From: Burkholderiales bacterium | Lineage (GTDB): Bacteria > Pseudomonadota > Gammaproteobacteria > Burkholderiales > Usitatibacteraceae | Reading direction: 5' to 3' | DNA length: 64,000 nt | Assembly (NCBI GenBank): GCA_025359985.1 | Contig: JANYDB010000059.1 | Location: 1-64,000 of the forward strand | In this document: one piece after another, positions 18,076 to 26,857 of the stretch | Layout of the letters: each line of letters begins with the position of its first letter | Numbering within the stretch: the first letter of the stretch is position 1 | Made by a program: the position numbers and the translations under genes | The notes under the pieces: model-generated | What the model was told of the DNA's origin: nothing | Database searches by the model: none | Seen by the model: only the letters and a program-made list of their open reading frames with translations

Positions 18076-18762
18076 TCAAAACGTCATACAAACCGTATAG
18101 CCAGTGTTGTCGTCAACCGCTGTAGTAACGGTAGCTGCAACGGGTGCTGCTACTGCAGCACCCACTACAAGATCACGAACTCGAATTGATCCTGTTGCCG
18201 TATTGCCATCGTCTAGAGTGGTGTCAAGCTGCTTGGCGTATTTGCCCAGGATGGTGCTGGAACAAAATACATAAGTACCTGACATGCCGATAATCGGGGT
18301 CTGCGCAACAGTAGCACTGGTAATACCAATACGACCACCCTCTACATTCTGTGGATAGTAGCCGGGCAGCGTGGCTGGATCAGTTGGCCCTGCAGCAAAG
18401 TTTGTAGCGCGAACAGCACGCCAGAACTTGGCGGACTCATCGGTCGCGGTTTCCGAATTCCACTCGCCATCAATACGACCGTTAGCATTCCCATTGTCGC
18501 CTGCTGTAGGCGCTGGCGCTGTGCCACTTGGCAAATTGGTAAGTGCCCTACCGTCATCACCGGGAATAGCCTTAAAACGGTCTTGATAGCCATAAATATA
18601 GAGCGGGATCGTTTTGAAATCTTGCGCAAGGTTTTTCACCTTCGCACTATTGATCAACTCTTGCCCTTTTAAAATACCGCCAAGCAACAGCCCGATGATC
18701 ACGAGCACAATGGCAATCTCGACGAGCGTAAAGCCTGATTGTTGGTTTTTCATACTTTTCAT
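18076..18762 (-). CDS. Type IV prepilin, candidate major pilin of the MSHA-like system
   Basis: The class III N-terminal signal is short: MKSMKNQQSG followed by FTLVEIAIVLVIIGLLL, with Glu at +5. This is the prepilin peptidase site and the helix that packs in the pilus core. The mature part has a Gly/Asp-rich loop and two cysteines, in YVFCSS and close to the C-terminus (YTVCMTF), suiting a C-terminal disulphide-bounded loop. The ORF track starts at 18789, but ATG 18762 has AAGGA eight bases upstream. A sigma-54 type -24/-12 element lies 146 bp before the ATG and a terminator follows the stop, so it is its own transcription unit. That strong, separate regulation suggests the major subunit. 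The name MshA is not supported by alignment here. Confidence 0.88.
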   Translation of the reverse strand: MKSMKNQQSGFTLVEIAIVLVIIGLLLGGILKGQELINSAKVKNLAQDFKTIPLYIYGYQDRFKAIPGDDGRALTNLPSGTAPAPTAGDNGNANGRIDGEWNSETATDESAKFWRAVRATNFAAGPTDPATLPGYYPQNVEGGRIGITSATVAQTPIIGMSGTYVFCSSTILGKYAKQLDTTLDDGNTATGSIRVRDLVVGAAVAAPVAATVTTAVDDNTGYTVCMTF

Positions 18763-18789
18763 TATATTTTTCCTTTTTAGAGCGCGCAT

Positions 18790-19181
18790 TACGATTAGAC
18801 GATTAGGGTATTAAATAAAACTCTGCATAAAAACGAATGACAGCGGAGGATGGGCACACTACCTTGCTGCTTTATAAATTCTGATTCATGTTTCGTATTC
18901 TTACTAATGCAAAGGCTGTGCCAACTATTTAACTTGTTGTTTATGCATTACTTTAGCTATGCCATGTCATGCAAAAACCTTTAATCGGCATAGGCGTGTC
19001 GAGACTTGAGACAGGCTAATGTCCAAATTCTCGACATATCATGATGACCCGCCGATTTCGCGACGCTATTACCGGGCACTACTTGGCACTCCCGTCGGTT
19101 CGGGTTAGTCTTCGTTAAGGATCGGACTTATTTTGTTCATCTGTTTATCTGCTCAGTCATTCAACATATCACTCTTTATTT
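18790..19181. other. Divergent intergenic region between pilin and histidine kinase genes
   Basis: About 390 bp without a credible gene. It holds a strong minus-strand sigma-54 element (18908-18923) and an AT-rich tract around 18800-18835 that would be pilin leader. Toward the kinase gene there is no convincing -24/-12 or sigma-70 pair: GGGCAC and TTGGCAC strings near 19075-19090 lack a correctly spaced -12 GC. Confidence 0.6.
18908..18923 (-). promoter_or_regulatory. Sigma-54 (RpoN) promoter of the pilin gene
   Basis: On the minus strand the sequence is TGGCACA-GCCT-TTGCA, matching the consensus TGGCACG-N4-TTGCW at all but one position. The invariant GG and GC are at the right 12-base spacing. 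It would start transcription near 18896, leaving a leader of about 135 nt before the pilin ATG. A sigma-54 activator gene belongs to the same locus, which raises confidence. Confidence 0.8.
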
Positions 19182-20951
19182 ATGCATTCCGCACTCAATT
19201 CATCGAAAAAAAATCGGGCTTCAACGCTGCCAAGTTTTTTGCTTAAGGCGCGCCGCTGGGTCATCCTGGCGATGTTGCTCTCGTTGCATGCGGGTTTGAT
19301 GGCGCCGACGGGCAGTGATTTTGAGCGGATTTGGCTACTCGTTCATTTCGGTTTGTTTTTAATGTGGCAGCCGTTTATCAGCGCGGACCGCGAGCTGAAT
19401 GTGGTAGCCGTAGTCATGCTGTTGGGTATCACTACGGTTGTAATGTATTCGCTGGCAGGATGGATGTTGGTGGCATGGGTCGCGATTTTGATTGGCATCA
19501 TGGGCGGCAAAGTATTTACCCTGCAGGCAGCGCGGCGTGGACGATTTTATTTGGTAGCCGTATTTTATTTATTTGCCGTGCTACTGACCTGGACAGTGCC
19601 GGTTTCGCTGTTGAGTATTGGCAGCCTGCCGCCGGGCTTACAAACACTGGTGGCCGTGTTTTTACCACTCACCTTGGGCGCACTGGTGTTTTTACCTTTC
19701 CAGGGCAAAGACGAAGCCACCACCCAGGTGTTTGATTTTTTCTATAGCCTGTTTGTGTTTCAGTTGGTGGTGGTACTGGTCCTCGGCAGCATTGCTGCGA
19801 TGCGGGTTACTGATAATAAATATTTTCAGGCGGTACTACTCACGGTGCTGGCGTTTGCGGTAGCGTTATTTATCCTCTCGGTGATGTGGGGGCCACGCGC
19901 GGGCTTTGGCGGATTGCGCACTTATTTTTCACGATACCTGATGACGGTGGGCATGCCGTTTGAGTTGTGGATGCGCCGTATCGCAGCACTCTCGGAAACG
20001 GAAAGTAGCTCAGCGCGTTTTCTGGCGCTCGCGATGGAAGAGGTTTCGCTAACGCCCTGGATTGTCGGCAGTGAATGGAAATCGGCCGATGCGGAAATGG
20101 ATGATGACAAGAAAGGCCGCTTTGGTAAACAGACCAACCATTCAGCCAGCTTTCGATATCACGAACTGGAGATTATTTTTTTCACCGAGATCAGGCTCTC
20201 ACCCGCGCTATTCCTGCATCTGCGATTACTAGCACAGGTGGTTGGTGAATTCTATGAGGGCAAGCGCCGTGAGCAGGTGCTTAAGCAAAATGCGTATATG
20301 CAAGCTGTGCATGAAACCGGCGCACGTTTAACCCATGACATTAAAAATTTATTGCAATCGCTTTACGCGCTGACTTCTGCTGGTGTCGCACAACAGCAAG
20401 CTAATCTGCCCGAAACAGATCGCCGCAAATCATCTGCCTATGAAGCGATGCTGAATCGGCAGCTACCGCAGCTCAGTAAACGCCTGCAAACCACACTGGA
20501 TAAACTACAAAACCCAGCGATCGGTAAAGCCGGCGTGGCAATGAGCGCAAACGATTGGTGGGCTGATATAACCGCTCGCCATGTCAGCAGCGGCGCGACT
20601 TTCAAGGCGCGCGGCGATATGAATCTCATCATTCCCGCCTCGCTATTCGACACGGTGCTGGAAAACTGTTTGGAAAACGCCCGCAAGAAAAAAGACCGTG
20701 AGCCTGATATTTTTATCAGCGTCGAGCTATCAACCGAGCCCACGCCATCACTCGCGATTATTGATAGCGGTAGCCCGATTCCCAGCGGCATGATCGAAAA
20801 TTTATTTGATGCCCCCGTCGCAAACTCACGACGTGGCGGGCTGGGTATTGGGCTTTACCAAACCAGCCAACTAGCAGAGCAGCAAGGCTATTGGCTAGCG
20901 CTCGCTGCCAATCAATTGGGAAATGTTAAGTTCAAGGTGGCGAGACGATAG
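19182..20951 (+). CDS. Membrane-bound sensor histidine kinase
   Basis: A 589-aa two-component kinase. The first 250 or so residues contain about six or more hydrophobic helices, forming a membrane sensor with no recognisable periplasmic domain. A cytoplasmic linker follows. The dimerisation H-box is RLTHDIKNLLQS with phospho-acceptor His385. The ATP-binding domain has an N-box ENCLENARKKK near 493, a D-box IIDSGSPIPSG and a G-box RGGLGIGLYQ near 550. No receiver domain is attached. It is the only plus-strand gene in the pilus locus, divergent from the pilin gene. Its partner is probably the sigma-54 response regulator at 35541-37052, by location. The start is supported by position only. Confidence 0.88.
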   Translation: MHSALNSSKKNRASTLPSFLLKARRWVILAMLLSLHAGLMAPTGSDFERIWLLVHFGLFLMWQPFISADRELNVVAVVMLLGITTVVMYSLAGWMLVAWVAILIGIMGGKVFTLQAARRGRFYLVAVFYLFAVLLTWTVPVSLLSIGSLPPGLQTLVAVFLPLTLGALVFLPFQGKDEATTQVFDFFYSLFVFQLVVVLVLGSIAAMRVTDNKYFQAVLLTVLAFAVALFILSVMWGPRAGFGGLRTYFSRYLMTVGMPFELWMRRIAALSETESSSARFLALAMEEVSLTPWIVGSEWKSADAEMDDDKKGRFGKQTNHSASFRYHELEIIFFTEIRLSPALFLHLRLLAQVVGEFYEGKRREQVLKQNAYMQAVHETGARLTHDIKNLLQSLYALTSAGVAQQQANLPETDRRKSSAYEAMLNRQLPQLSKRLQTTLDKLQNPAIGKAGVAMSANDWWADITARHVSSGATFKARGDMNLIIPASLFDTVLENCLENARKKKDREPDIFISVELSTEPTPSLAIIDSGSPIPSGMIENLFDAPVANSRRGGLGIGLYQTSQLAEQQGYWLALAANQLGNVKFKVARR

Positions 20952-20991
20952 CTCGGTTGCTAACATTAAAACAGTTTAAAAAATGACCGCA

Positions 20992-21783
20992 CTACGGTAG
21001 CCGACCAACCTGCACCATGCGCGCAAAAATAGTATTGATCGAAGGCCAGGTTACCAAGTCATCAAACTCGCCCGATGGTGAGCCTAAGGCCGTTGGCGTA
21101 TGCGAAACAAAATAACTATCCGAGTCAATATTGTGAGCTTCGTCTGTTAACGGTAGACCACCAGTGGCAGCATTTTTACCGAGGGAAAATACGACAAAGG
21201 GCGCTTTAGTTGTTAAGGGTGCTGTGCAGCCTGTTGCGGAGCCTGCAGCGCCGGTTGGCGTTACTGCGCAGACCGTCAGCATGTTGACTGCGGTATTAGG
21301 GTCTGCAAGACAATTCATCGCAGCCGATCTCATACCGTCCGTCTTAGTAAGAACCTTAGCAACCGAGTTTGTGCATGCGACAGGAGTACCTGCAGTAATC
21401 GACAAATTCGCAACCGCATAACGAATTCTGTTTTGCGAAAGGCCCCAGCCGTCAACCGCGAATCCATTGGAATCAATTGGGCTCAGCCCTAAAGTAACTG
21501 CAGGAACGAAACCAACATAAGCGTTGCAGTCGCCGACGCTAGGGCCGCTAATTTTTAGTGACTCAAGCCCGTTGTCTGCTAGTCTCGCCGCGCAGGGAAA
21601 CCGGCCATTAGCTAACGCAAACCCAATAATCGCCTCTTTGATTGTTTCAAGCTGTTTGTTGGTTTCAGTGATCCGTTGTTGCTCAAGCTGTGTTGCCAAC
21701 GGTACCGCAACAATCGCCACCAGCACCGAGATGATCACCAGTACGATTGCGACCTCGATCAGACTAAATCCGCGGGTGCTCAT
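20992..21783 (-). CDS. Type IV pilin-like / type II pseudopilin protein
   Basis: The N-terminus MSTRG then FSLIEVAIVLVIISVLVAI is a classic prepilin signal with Glu at +5. It is followed by an amphipathic helix (TNKQLETIKEAIIGFALANGRFPCA) common in minor pilins of this kind. The remaining 190 residues are Ala/Thr/Gly-rich with several cysteines. It lies 18 bp after the large pilin-like gene and is the last gene of the minus-strand assembly cluster. Probably a minor pilin of the MSHA-like system; the exact Msh counterpart is not identified. Confidence 0.82.
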   Translation of the reverse strand: MSTRGFSLIEVAIVLVIISVLVAIVAVPLATQLEQQRITETNKQLETIKEAIIGFALANGRFPCAARLADNGLESLKISGPSVGDCNAYVGFVPAVTLGLSPIDSNGFAVDGWGLSQNRIRYAVANLSITAGTPVACTNSVAKVLTKTDGMRSAAMNCLADPNTAVNMLTVCAVTPTGAAGSATGCTAPLTTKAPFVVFSLGKNAATGGLPLTDEAHNIDSDSYFVSHTPTALGSPSGEFDDLVTWPSINTIFARMVQVGRLP

Positions 21784-21801
21784 TTTTAGGTTGCCCTCAT
21801 A

Positions 21802-23820
21802 TCAAGGTGAAACTACAAACACTTGATCGTTTATGACTGGATTTGTTGTGAGTCCAGATGCGGAGAAAGCACAACTAGAACCTGCCGAAAAATTGGGCTC
21901 TTCAAGATAATCAGCAAGAGACGGGCTGGGCCGGGTTTGCGAGGGGAGTCGTCCGCCCGCAAGGATTGCAAGAAACGCGATGTTGCCGGTACTGCCCGAC
22001 GTCAATTTTGTTACGCTCCCGCATGGTGTTACCGGAGACGGCGCGTTTGCAGGCGCGACTGCTGCAAACGCTGAAAGATACCATTCGTTTGAATAGAACC
22101 AATAGGGCATCAGTGGCTGATATCGCATTTTGTTTACGAACGCGAGTTTATTCGCCGCATTAATTCTTGCCGTCTCGCTTGTGCCCGCAATCGCTGCGCC
22201 ACCGGTTGTAAAAAGCGAATAGGCCACGTCAATATAAAAAGCGGTACCACTATTCACCGAACTGCATTGCCAATTCCACCTTGAAAAATCTGATACTGAT
22301 CCTGATGCAGCCGCATACGTTACCGTTGGCAAAGAATTGCAAGTGGCACCGATTGCAACAGTAATCGACGTTGGCTTAATTACATATGTTGATGTAGCCC
22401 CGGATAGCGTAGAGCATGAGGCTGAAGTGTACTGAGCGAAAGTCTGGGTTGAAGATAATGGTGTTGAATTTGTGTAGTCACACGTGACTGCGGAGGGGCC
22501 GTTAACTTGCCACGCGCATGTTGGGTTGGCGCCCGATGCCGAACCCGTTTTATACAAGCTCAACAAAAATTGCCTAGTATCCACGTACAGCCCGCCGCCA
22601 GTATCGACACAATTTTTGGTAAGCGCCGCACTTGGTATCGACCAATCAAAATCAGTTGAAACAGAGGGGGCAGTAGTCCCCACTGAAGGCATAACGGTGA
22701 AAGGGAACAAACCAAATGTACTGTTTGCGGTGGACTTGAATGCCGAAATATTCGTAGGCGATGTGAAGGGCGCCATCCATGGGTATTGGCCGATACCCGT
22801 TGTATTATAAAAATTAATGGTGGCTGATTTCATCTCTGACAATACTCTACGTTCCAAATAGGGCATCAACTCATCAATGGTGATGTAAACCAATACATCG
22901 TTAAATTTTATGGGCTGCCCTGCGAGAGAAGCATTTTCAGCGTTTGTGGGATATTTCGTACCGAGAGGAATCTGTACGAAAACATTTGATAAATTAGCGT
23001 TGTCGTAAGTGCCCGTACAAGAGCTTACACAACCCAGTGGCAGTGATATGGCATCCAAATAATCTGTCACATTTGGATAAGTGGCTAATCGACTTTGGGT
23101 TCTGCTTCCAGTCTCTATGGGCGGGCCTGGCATGATCAGTACTGCAGCAACGTTGGACACTGTTTTTCCATACTGATCAACCACAGACATCCATGGATAG
23201 GGCAATTTGTTTGCAGCGGCTGGACAGCTGGGTACACCACTTACCGCCCAATTAACCGTGTCAGAATTTAAGATTGCCAAACACTTGTTCCAATAATTTA
23301 AATTAGACGATATTGCCAGCCAGGGAACTTGACCAGTAGGATCGTTAGTGTCCGGGTTACCGACATCAAGGCTAAAATCTCGCCACGGAAATTTCCCTAA
23401 ACAACGCTGAGAAGGTTGAAGTGATGATGTGCTTGTCGCCACTCCAGGGATCCCATTTGGTAAGTTTGAAAGGCATTTATTTGATGCATTTACGTCGCCG
23501 TTTCCATCGCCGTATCCGTCGTATTTAATTTGGGTTCCCGCCTTATTTAAAATATCAGGAATGGGCAAATTTCCAAGGCGATACCCACTACCTCCATCAG
23601 TACCCTGCAACACATAGCCCAGCAGCGCCGCCTTCGCAGCCAACAACACATCATTCGCTGCCTGCGCTTGTGCTACCTGCCGTTGCGACCCGCTCAGCGA
23701 AGTGCCCACACCATTCAAAAAAACCACGCCGGCAATAGCCAACATGGTCAACACAATCAGCAGCAACACAAACCCTTGTGCGGGTCGTTTCAGGCTTTTC
23801 TTGTTCGCGGGTATTTTCAT
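21802..23820 (-). CDS. Large pilin-like protein with PilX-type N-terminus, possible tip adhesin
   Basis: A 672-aa protein. Its start MKIPANKKSLKRPAQG plus the hydrophobic FVLLLIVLTMLAIAGVVFLNG resembles prepilins of the PilX/MshP sort, which lack the +5 Glu. Then comes QAQAANDVLLAAKAALLGYV, a helix also seen in the neighbouring pseudopilin. The remaining 600 residues are Ser/Thr/Asn/Pro-rich with many paired cysteines, an exported, possibly disulphide-bonded beta-rich region. No catalytic motif is recognised. Base composition looks more AT-rich than the surrounding genes. It overlaps the MshK-like gene by four bases, so it is part of the operon. A pilus-tip or adhesin role is inference from size and position. 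Confidence 0.75.
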   Translation of the reverse strand: MKIPANKKSLKRPAQGFVLLLIVLTMLAIAGVVFLNGVGTSLSGSQRQVAQAQAANDVLLAAKAALLGYVLQGTDGGSGYRLGNLPIPDILNKAGTQIKYDGYGDGNGDVNASNKCLSNLPNGIPGVATSTSSLQPSQRCLGKFPWRDFSLDVGNPDTNDPTGQVPWLAISSNLNYWNKCLAILNSDTVNWAVSGVPSCPAAANKLPYPWMSVVDQYGKTVSNVAAVLIMPGPPIETGSRTQSRLATYPNVTDYLDAISLPLGCVSSCTGTYDNANLSNVFVQIPLGTKYPTNAENASLAGQPIKFNDVLVYITIDELMPYLERRVLSEMKSATINFYNTTGIGQYPWMAPFTSPTNISAFKSTANSTFGLFPFTVMPSVGTTAPSVSTDFDWSIPSAALTKNCVDTGGGLYVDTRQFLLSLYKTGSASGANPTCAWQVNGPSAVTCDYTNSTPLSSTQTFAQYTSASCSTLSGATSTYVIKPTSITVAIGATCNSLPTVTYAAASGSVSDFSRWNWQCSSVNSGTAFYIDVAYSLFTTGGAAIAGTSETARINAANKLAFVNKMRYQPLMPYWFYSNEWYLSAFAAVAPANAPSPVTPCGSVTKLTSGSTGNIAFLAILAGGRLPSQTRPSPSLADYLEEPNFSAGSSCAFSASGLTTNPVINDQVFVVSP

Positions 23821-24401
23821 TTACTGTTGCCCAATAATCGTGGCTTGAATGATTTTGTTTTGTTTAATCTACGCTGCTTTTTGATGGGCGATTTGGATAT
23901 TACGATCGCCCGATTAGACACTGGGGCAGGCTTTGAGCTGACATGCAGCCATTGGTTACTGCCGCCCACCGACATCGGCACGATTTCATCTGACAGCTCT
24001 TTGGAGATATCGCGTTGAATCCCGCCATCAACCCAAACCACATTTTTGCCATCACTGCGCTTGACGAAACCGTTAATAATGGATGGCTGGTTTCTCACGG
24101 CCATTACTACATCTTCTTCAACCACGACCTCGCCGCGTTGACGGGCGCGATCCATGCGCTCGCGCTGTTCCCGGCTAAAGAATAAGGTGCCTGAAAGCGG
24201 CTCGGCTATATTGGTGATTTTGCGGGGTGGTGGTGGCATGGCGGGGTCTGGCGCGAAGTTTGGCGCGGGGTCTAGCGTTGAGGCTGCCCATGCGTTGCTG
24301 CTGATGCCTATGCCGACGCTCATACAGCCGATGACAGCGAAAAAGAATAGGTTTGAAATCAAGCCTGCGCGGATGGATTGCATGGTAAGTTGCATAATCA
24401 T
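23817..24401 (-). CDS. mshK: MshK-like pilus biogenesis protein
   Basis: A small exported protein. From ATG 24401 it begins with an N-terminal hydrophobic signal (LISNLFFFAVIGCMSVGI) ending near SSNAWAAS. A Pro-rich segment, a short coiled region rich in Arg/Glu and then a compact domain (INGFVKRSDGKNVVWVDG) follow, the last like PilP/MshK family proteins that tie the platform to the secretin. The C-terminus is basic. The listed ORF extends to 24605 through mshJ in another frame and without a signal, so I shortened it. The name rests on position between mshJ and the pilin-like genes and on the general pattern, not on strong sequence motifs. Confidence 0.65.
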   Translation of the reverse strand: MIMQLTMQSIRAGLISNLFFFAVIGCMSVGIGISSNAWAASTLDPAPNFAPDPAMPPPPRKITNIAEPLSGTLFFSREQRERMDRARQRGEVVVEEDVVMAVRNQPSIINGFVKRSDGKNVVWVDGGIQRDISKELSDEIVPMSVGGSNQWLHVSSKPAPVSNRAIVISKSPIKKQRRLNKTKSFKPRLLGNSK

Positions 24402-24411
24402 CACGCTGCCA

Positions 24412-25182
24412 TTACTGTCGCGCCGCAGACATGGGCTTAGACACGGGCACAGACACGGCAGGCGCCGCAGGGTTGCGCTTATCAGCCAAGGTAATCCACT
24501 CCAATGAGCATTCTGCCTCCAAAGTGGCGCTCGCATTTTGTTGATTCCCGCGCGGGCTTGGCTCGGCAGTTTGATTATTGTTGCTGACAGCAGCAGCGCC
24601 CTCACCAGACGTTGCTACACCATTGGCGGGGCCATTGTTCGCGGCGGCGTCGAGTTCAGCGCTGCGTTTAATGACGCATCGATCCAGTGGGAAAAATCCG
24701 CGTTGCATCCGCGGGAATTCATCTAAAAATGCCACGAGGTCTCCATCATGTAAGGTGCGCACTTTGAATTTGATGCGGCTGCCCAGCACCTCTACGGCGG
24801 TAAGACTGGTGTTGCCGCTCAGTTTAAGCGCGCGTTGCGGCTGAACCTCATATTCAAGTGCAACTAGTCTGTGCCGAGTTTTAAGCTCGGCGAATGCTTC
24901 TACCCAATCCAGCCGCTGTTCGGGCGAAAATACGCCTCGAGCGGTGATGATTTTGTAGGTTTGTTCAGAATCGCGAAGATCATCACGCTCGCGCTGCGCG
25001 GTGGCCAGCCTGGTTTGCGACTCTTGCTGCAATGACTTGGACTTCTGGTTGTTGCGTTTTTCTGCCTGCCAATACCAATAGCTGCCGACCACCAGAAATG
25101 CCGCAACGGCAATACCGGCCAGGGTCACACCATAAACAACACGCAATGCGCGGAGCCCGCCCTGTGTAAAAATCATACTCAT
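24412..25182 (-). CDS. mshJ: MshJ-like (PilO/GspM-type) inner-membrane platform protein
   Basis: A bitopic protein. It has a short cytoplasmic lead, one transmembrane helix (VVYGVTLAGIAVAAFLVVGS) near residues 15-35, a coiled coil with KSLQQESQTRLATAQRERDD, then a periplasmic ferredoxin-like domain. The last 70 residues are low-complexity Ala/Asn/Gly sequence. This architecture is that of PilO/GspM/MshJ. Its start overlaps the mshI stop by four bases. It probably pairs with MshI in the membrane. Confidence 0.75.
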   Translation of the reverse strand: MSMIFTQGGLRALRVVYGVTLAGIAVAAFLVVGSYWYWQAEKRNNQKSKSLQQESQTRLATAQRERDDLRDSEQTYKIITARGVFSPEQRLDWVEAFAELKTRHRLVALEYEVQPQRALKLSGNTSLTAVEVLGSRIKFKVRTLHDGDLVAFLDEFPRMQRGFFPLDRCVIKRSAELDAAANNGPANGVATSGEGAAAVSNNNQTAEPSPRGNQQNASATLEAECSLEWITLADKRNPAAPAVSVPVSKPMSAARQ

Positions 25183-26849
25183 GTTCCGGCCACCGTGCTG
25201 ACGAGCTTGAGAACAAATCGAGCATCACGCGATGGCTTGTCTGATTTACTCATGCGGGCGCGTAAAGTTGCCGATGATTCTATATTTAAAGGCATCGCAA
25301 CGATGGTTGCTTTCATACCGGGAATTTGGTTAAAGCGATCTTTAAAAGCTTCGATACCAGCAAGCAGTTTGCGGAAATCACCATCAAAATTGGTGATCGA
25401 AGCTTCAATCACACCGATCTGAAATTTATTGCCGGGCAAGGGTGGATTTATTTCAGTCGCCGCTTGTTGGGTAATGGCCATGCCGCCACTGCCGACGGGC
25501 GCGTTAGCGGGCGTGGCAGACGCAGCACCAGGACCCGACTTGGAGTCTGAGGTAACTTCCAAGGTTGCCTGCGTTGGCATAGGCATGAAGTAAGGCAGCC
25601 CGCTGGCGTCATTACCCACGGCCCACACCACCTGCAGCAAGCGCACCTGGGGTGCGTCCGCCAGAATACGGCTCATATCGCGCAGGAAGCCGCCCGGCGC
25701 TGCGGGCTGCGGGCGCATTTGACTATTAAAAAATATGCTTGCATCACGCACCGTATCAGAGGCTAATTTTTGTTCGCGTAGGGCATTGGATATAGTTTGA
25801 TACTCACTTTGCAGCTTGCGCGATGCCGCTTCATGCTTTTCAATTTCAGTGGAAATTTGCGCTGATTGATACAAATTAAATAACGCCCCGGCCGCGCCCG
25901 CAACCAACACCCCTGCCGTGAGTGCGAACAGGCCAATGCGGGCACGGCGAAACAACGCGAAGCGGGTTGCCTCGGGTTCGGCAAAGTGATTTTCCAGGCG
26001 ATTTTGAGCATATAAATGCGCCAGAATTTCCTCTGCATGCGAAGACGTCGGTACGGGTTTTAGCTTGATTTTGCCGGCGATTTCGGCAATATCCAGAAAA
26101 CGATATTTAAGCAGCGGATAGCTGCGCACCGCTTCGGCAATCATCTGTTGATCACGCTCATGAACCAGAATACAAACTTCCAGCGTATCGCCGTTGCCAA
26201 AAAAACGCAGGCTGTCCAAATACTGCCAGGTGCGGCTGGTTTCGGCCGCAATTAACGCGCCGACTGACTGGCCTTCATCAAACACAATCTGCGTTACACG
26301 GCTGAACTTGATCTGCTTGTTATGAAAGTAGGTTTGTCTGAGCCCGAAATCCGGCACGATGGTCACCAGCAACACATGCGCAGGACTAATATCGAGCTGA
26401 TTAAGCAAATGGACGGACAACACCGGCGAGGAATAGACGCCTTCAAGCGGCACCTCAACCTCTTCCAACGCGGCCAGCCAATGCTTTAACAGATCCGGAT
26501 TAGTTACCGCATGGTAAAGAACTTTACTGTCGCGCCGCCCCTCTTCCTCACGTCCCTGAATGATGGCATGACGAAAATTCGAGGCGCGGTACAGTTGGCC
26601 CAATTTACGGCTAGTAACAGCCTCGGCGTCACTGCCACGCAAATGCGGCATGGTGTCGAGGCGAAAATCTTCTTCGATTAAATCGACCACGAGGAAAGTA
26701 GGGACTTGGCGATGCTTAACCAGATAGTCATGGAAAATGGGCGATGCCGCTTCGCTTGCCATAAAAACATCGCGACTGATGATCGTCCCCGACTTCCACA
26801 GCAGGGTGACAAGCTTATCGTTGGTCAGATATAAAAAATGTTTCAGCAT
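25179..26849 (-). CDS. mshI: MshI-like platform protein (PilM-like plus PilN-like fusion)
   Basis: A 556-aa protein with two parts. Residues 1 to about 290 resemble the actin-like cytoplasmic PilM/GspL domain, with FLVVDLIEEDFRLDT and a long region ending near LENHF. A single transmembrane helix (IGLFALTAGVLVAGAAGALF) near 308-328 follows, then a coiled coil and a PilN-like periplasmic domain with LADAPQVRLLQVVW. The fused form is larger than the Vibrio MshI. It connects to mshG upstream (8 bp) and mshJ downstream (overlap). The symbol is given by architecture and order. Confidence 0.75.
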   Translation of the reverse strand: MLKHFLYLTNDKLVTLLWKSGTIISRDVFMASEAASPIFHDYLVKHRQVPTFLVVDLIEEDFRLDTMPHLRGSDAEAVTSRKLGQLYRASNFRHAIIQGREEEGRRDSKVLYHAVTNPDLLKHWLAALEEVEVPLEGVYSSPVLSVHLLNQLDISPAHVLLVTIVPDFGLRQTYFHNKQIKFSRVTQIVFDEGQSVGALIAAETSRTWQYLDSLRFFGNGDTLEVCILVHERDQQMIAEAVRSYPLLKYRFLDIAEIAGKIKLKPVPTSSHAEEILAHLYAQNRLENHFAEPEATRFALFRRARIGLFALTAGVLVAGAAGALFNLYQSAQISTEIEKHEAASRKLQSEYQTISNALREQKLASDTVRDASIFFNSQMRPQPAAPGGFLRDMSRILADAPQVRLLQVVWAVGNDASGLPYFMPMPTQATLEVTSDSKSGPGAASATPANAPVGSGGMAITQQAATEINPPLPGNKFQIGVIEASITNFDGDFRKLLAGIEAFKDRFNQIPGMKATIVAMPLNIESSATLRARMSKSDKPSRDARFVLKLVSTVAGT

Positions 26850-26857
26850 GATCTACT

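Noticed and set aside
19070-19095. Possible sigma-54 promoter before the histidine kinase
   Set aside because: GGGCAC and TTGGCAC strings are present but the GC of the -12 box is missing or one base off in both alignments.
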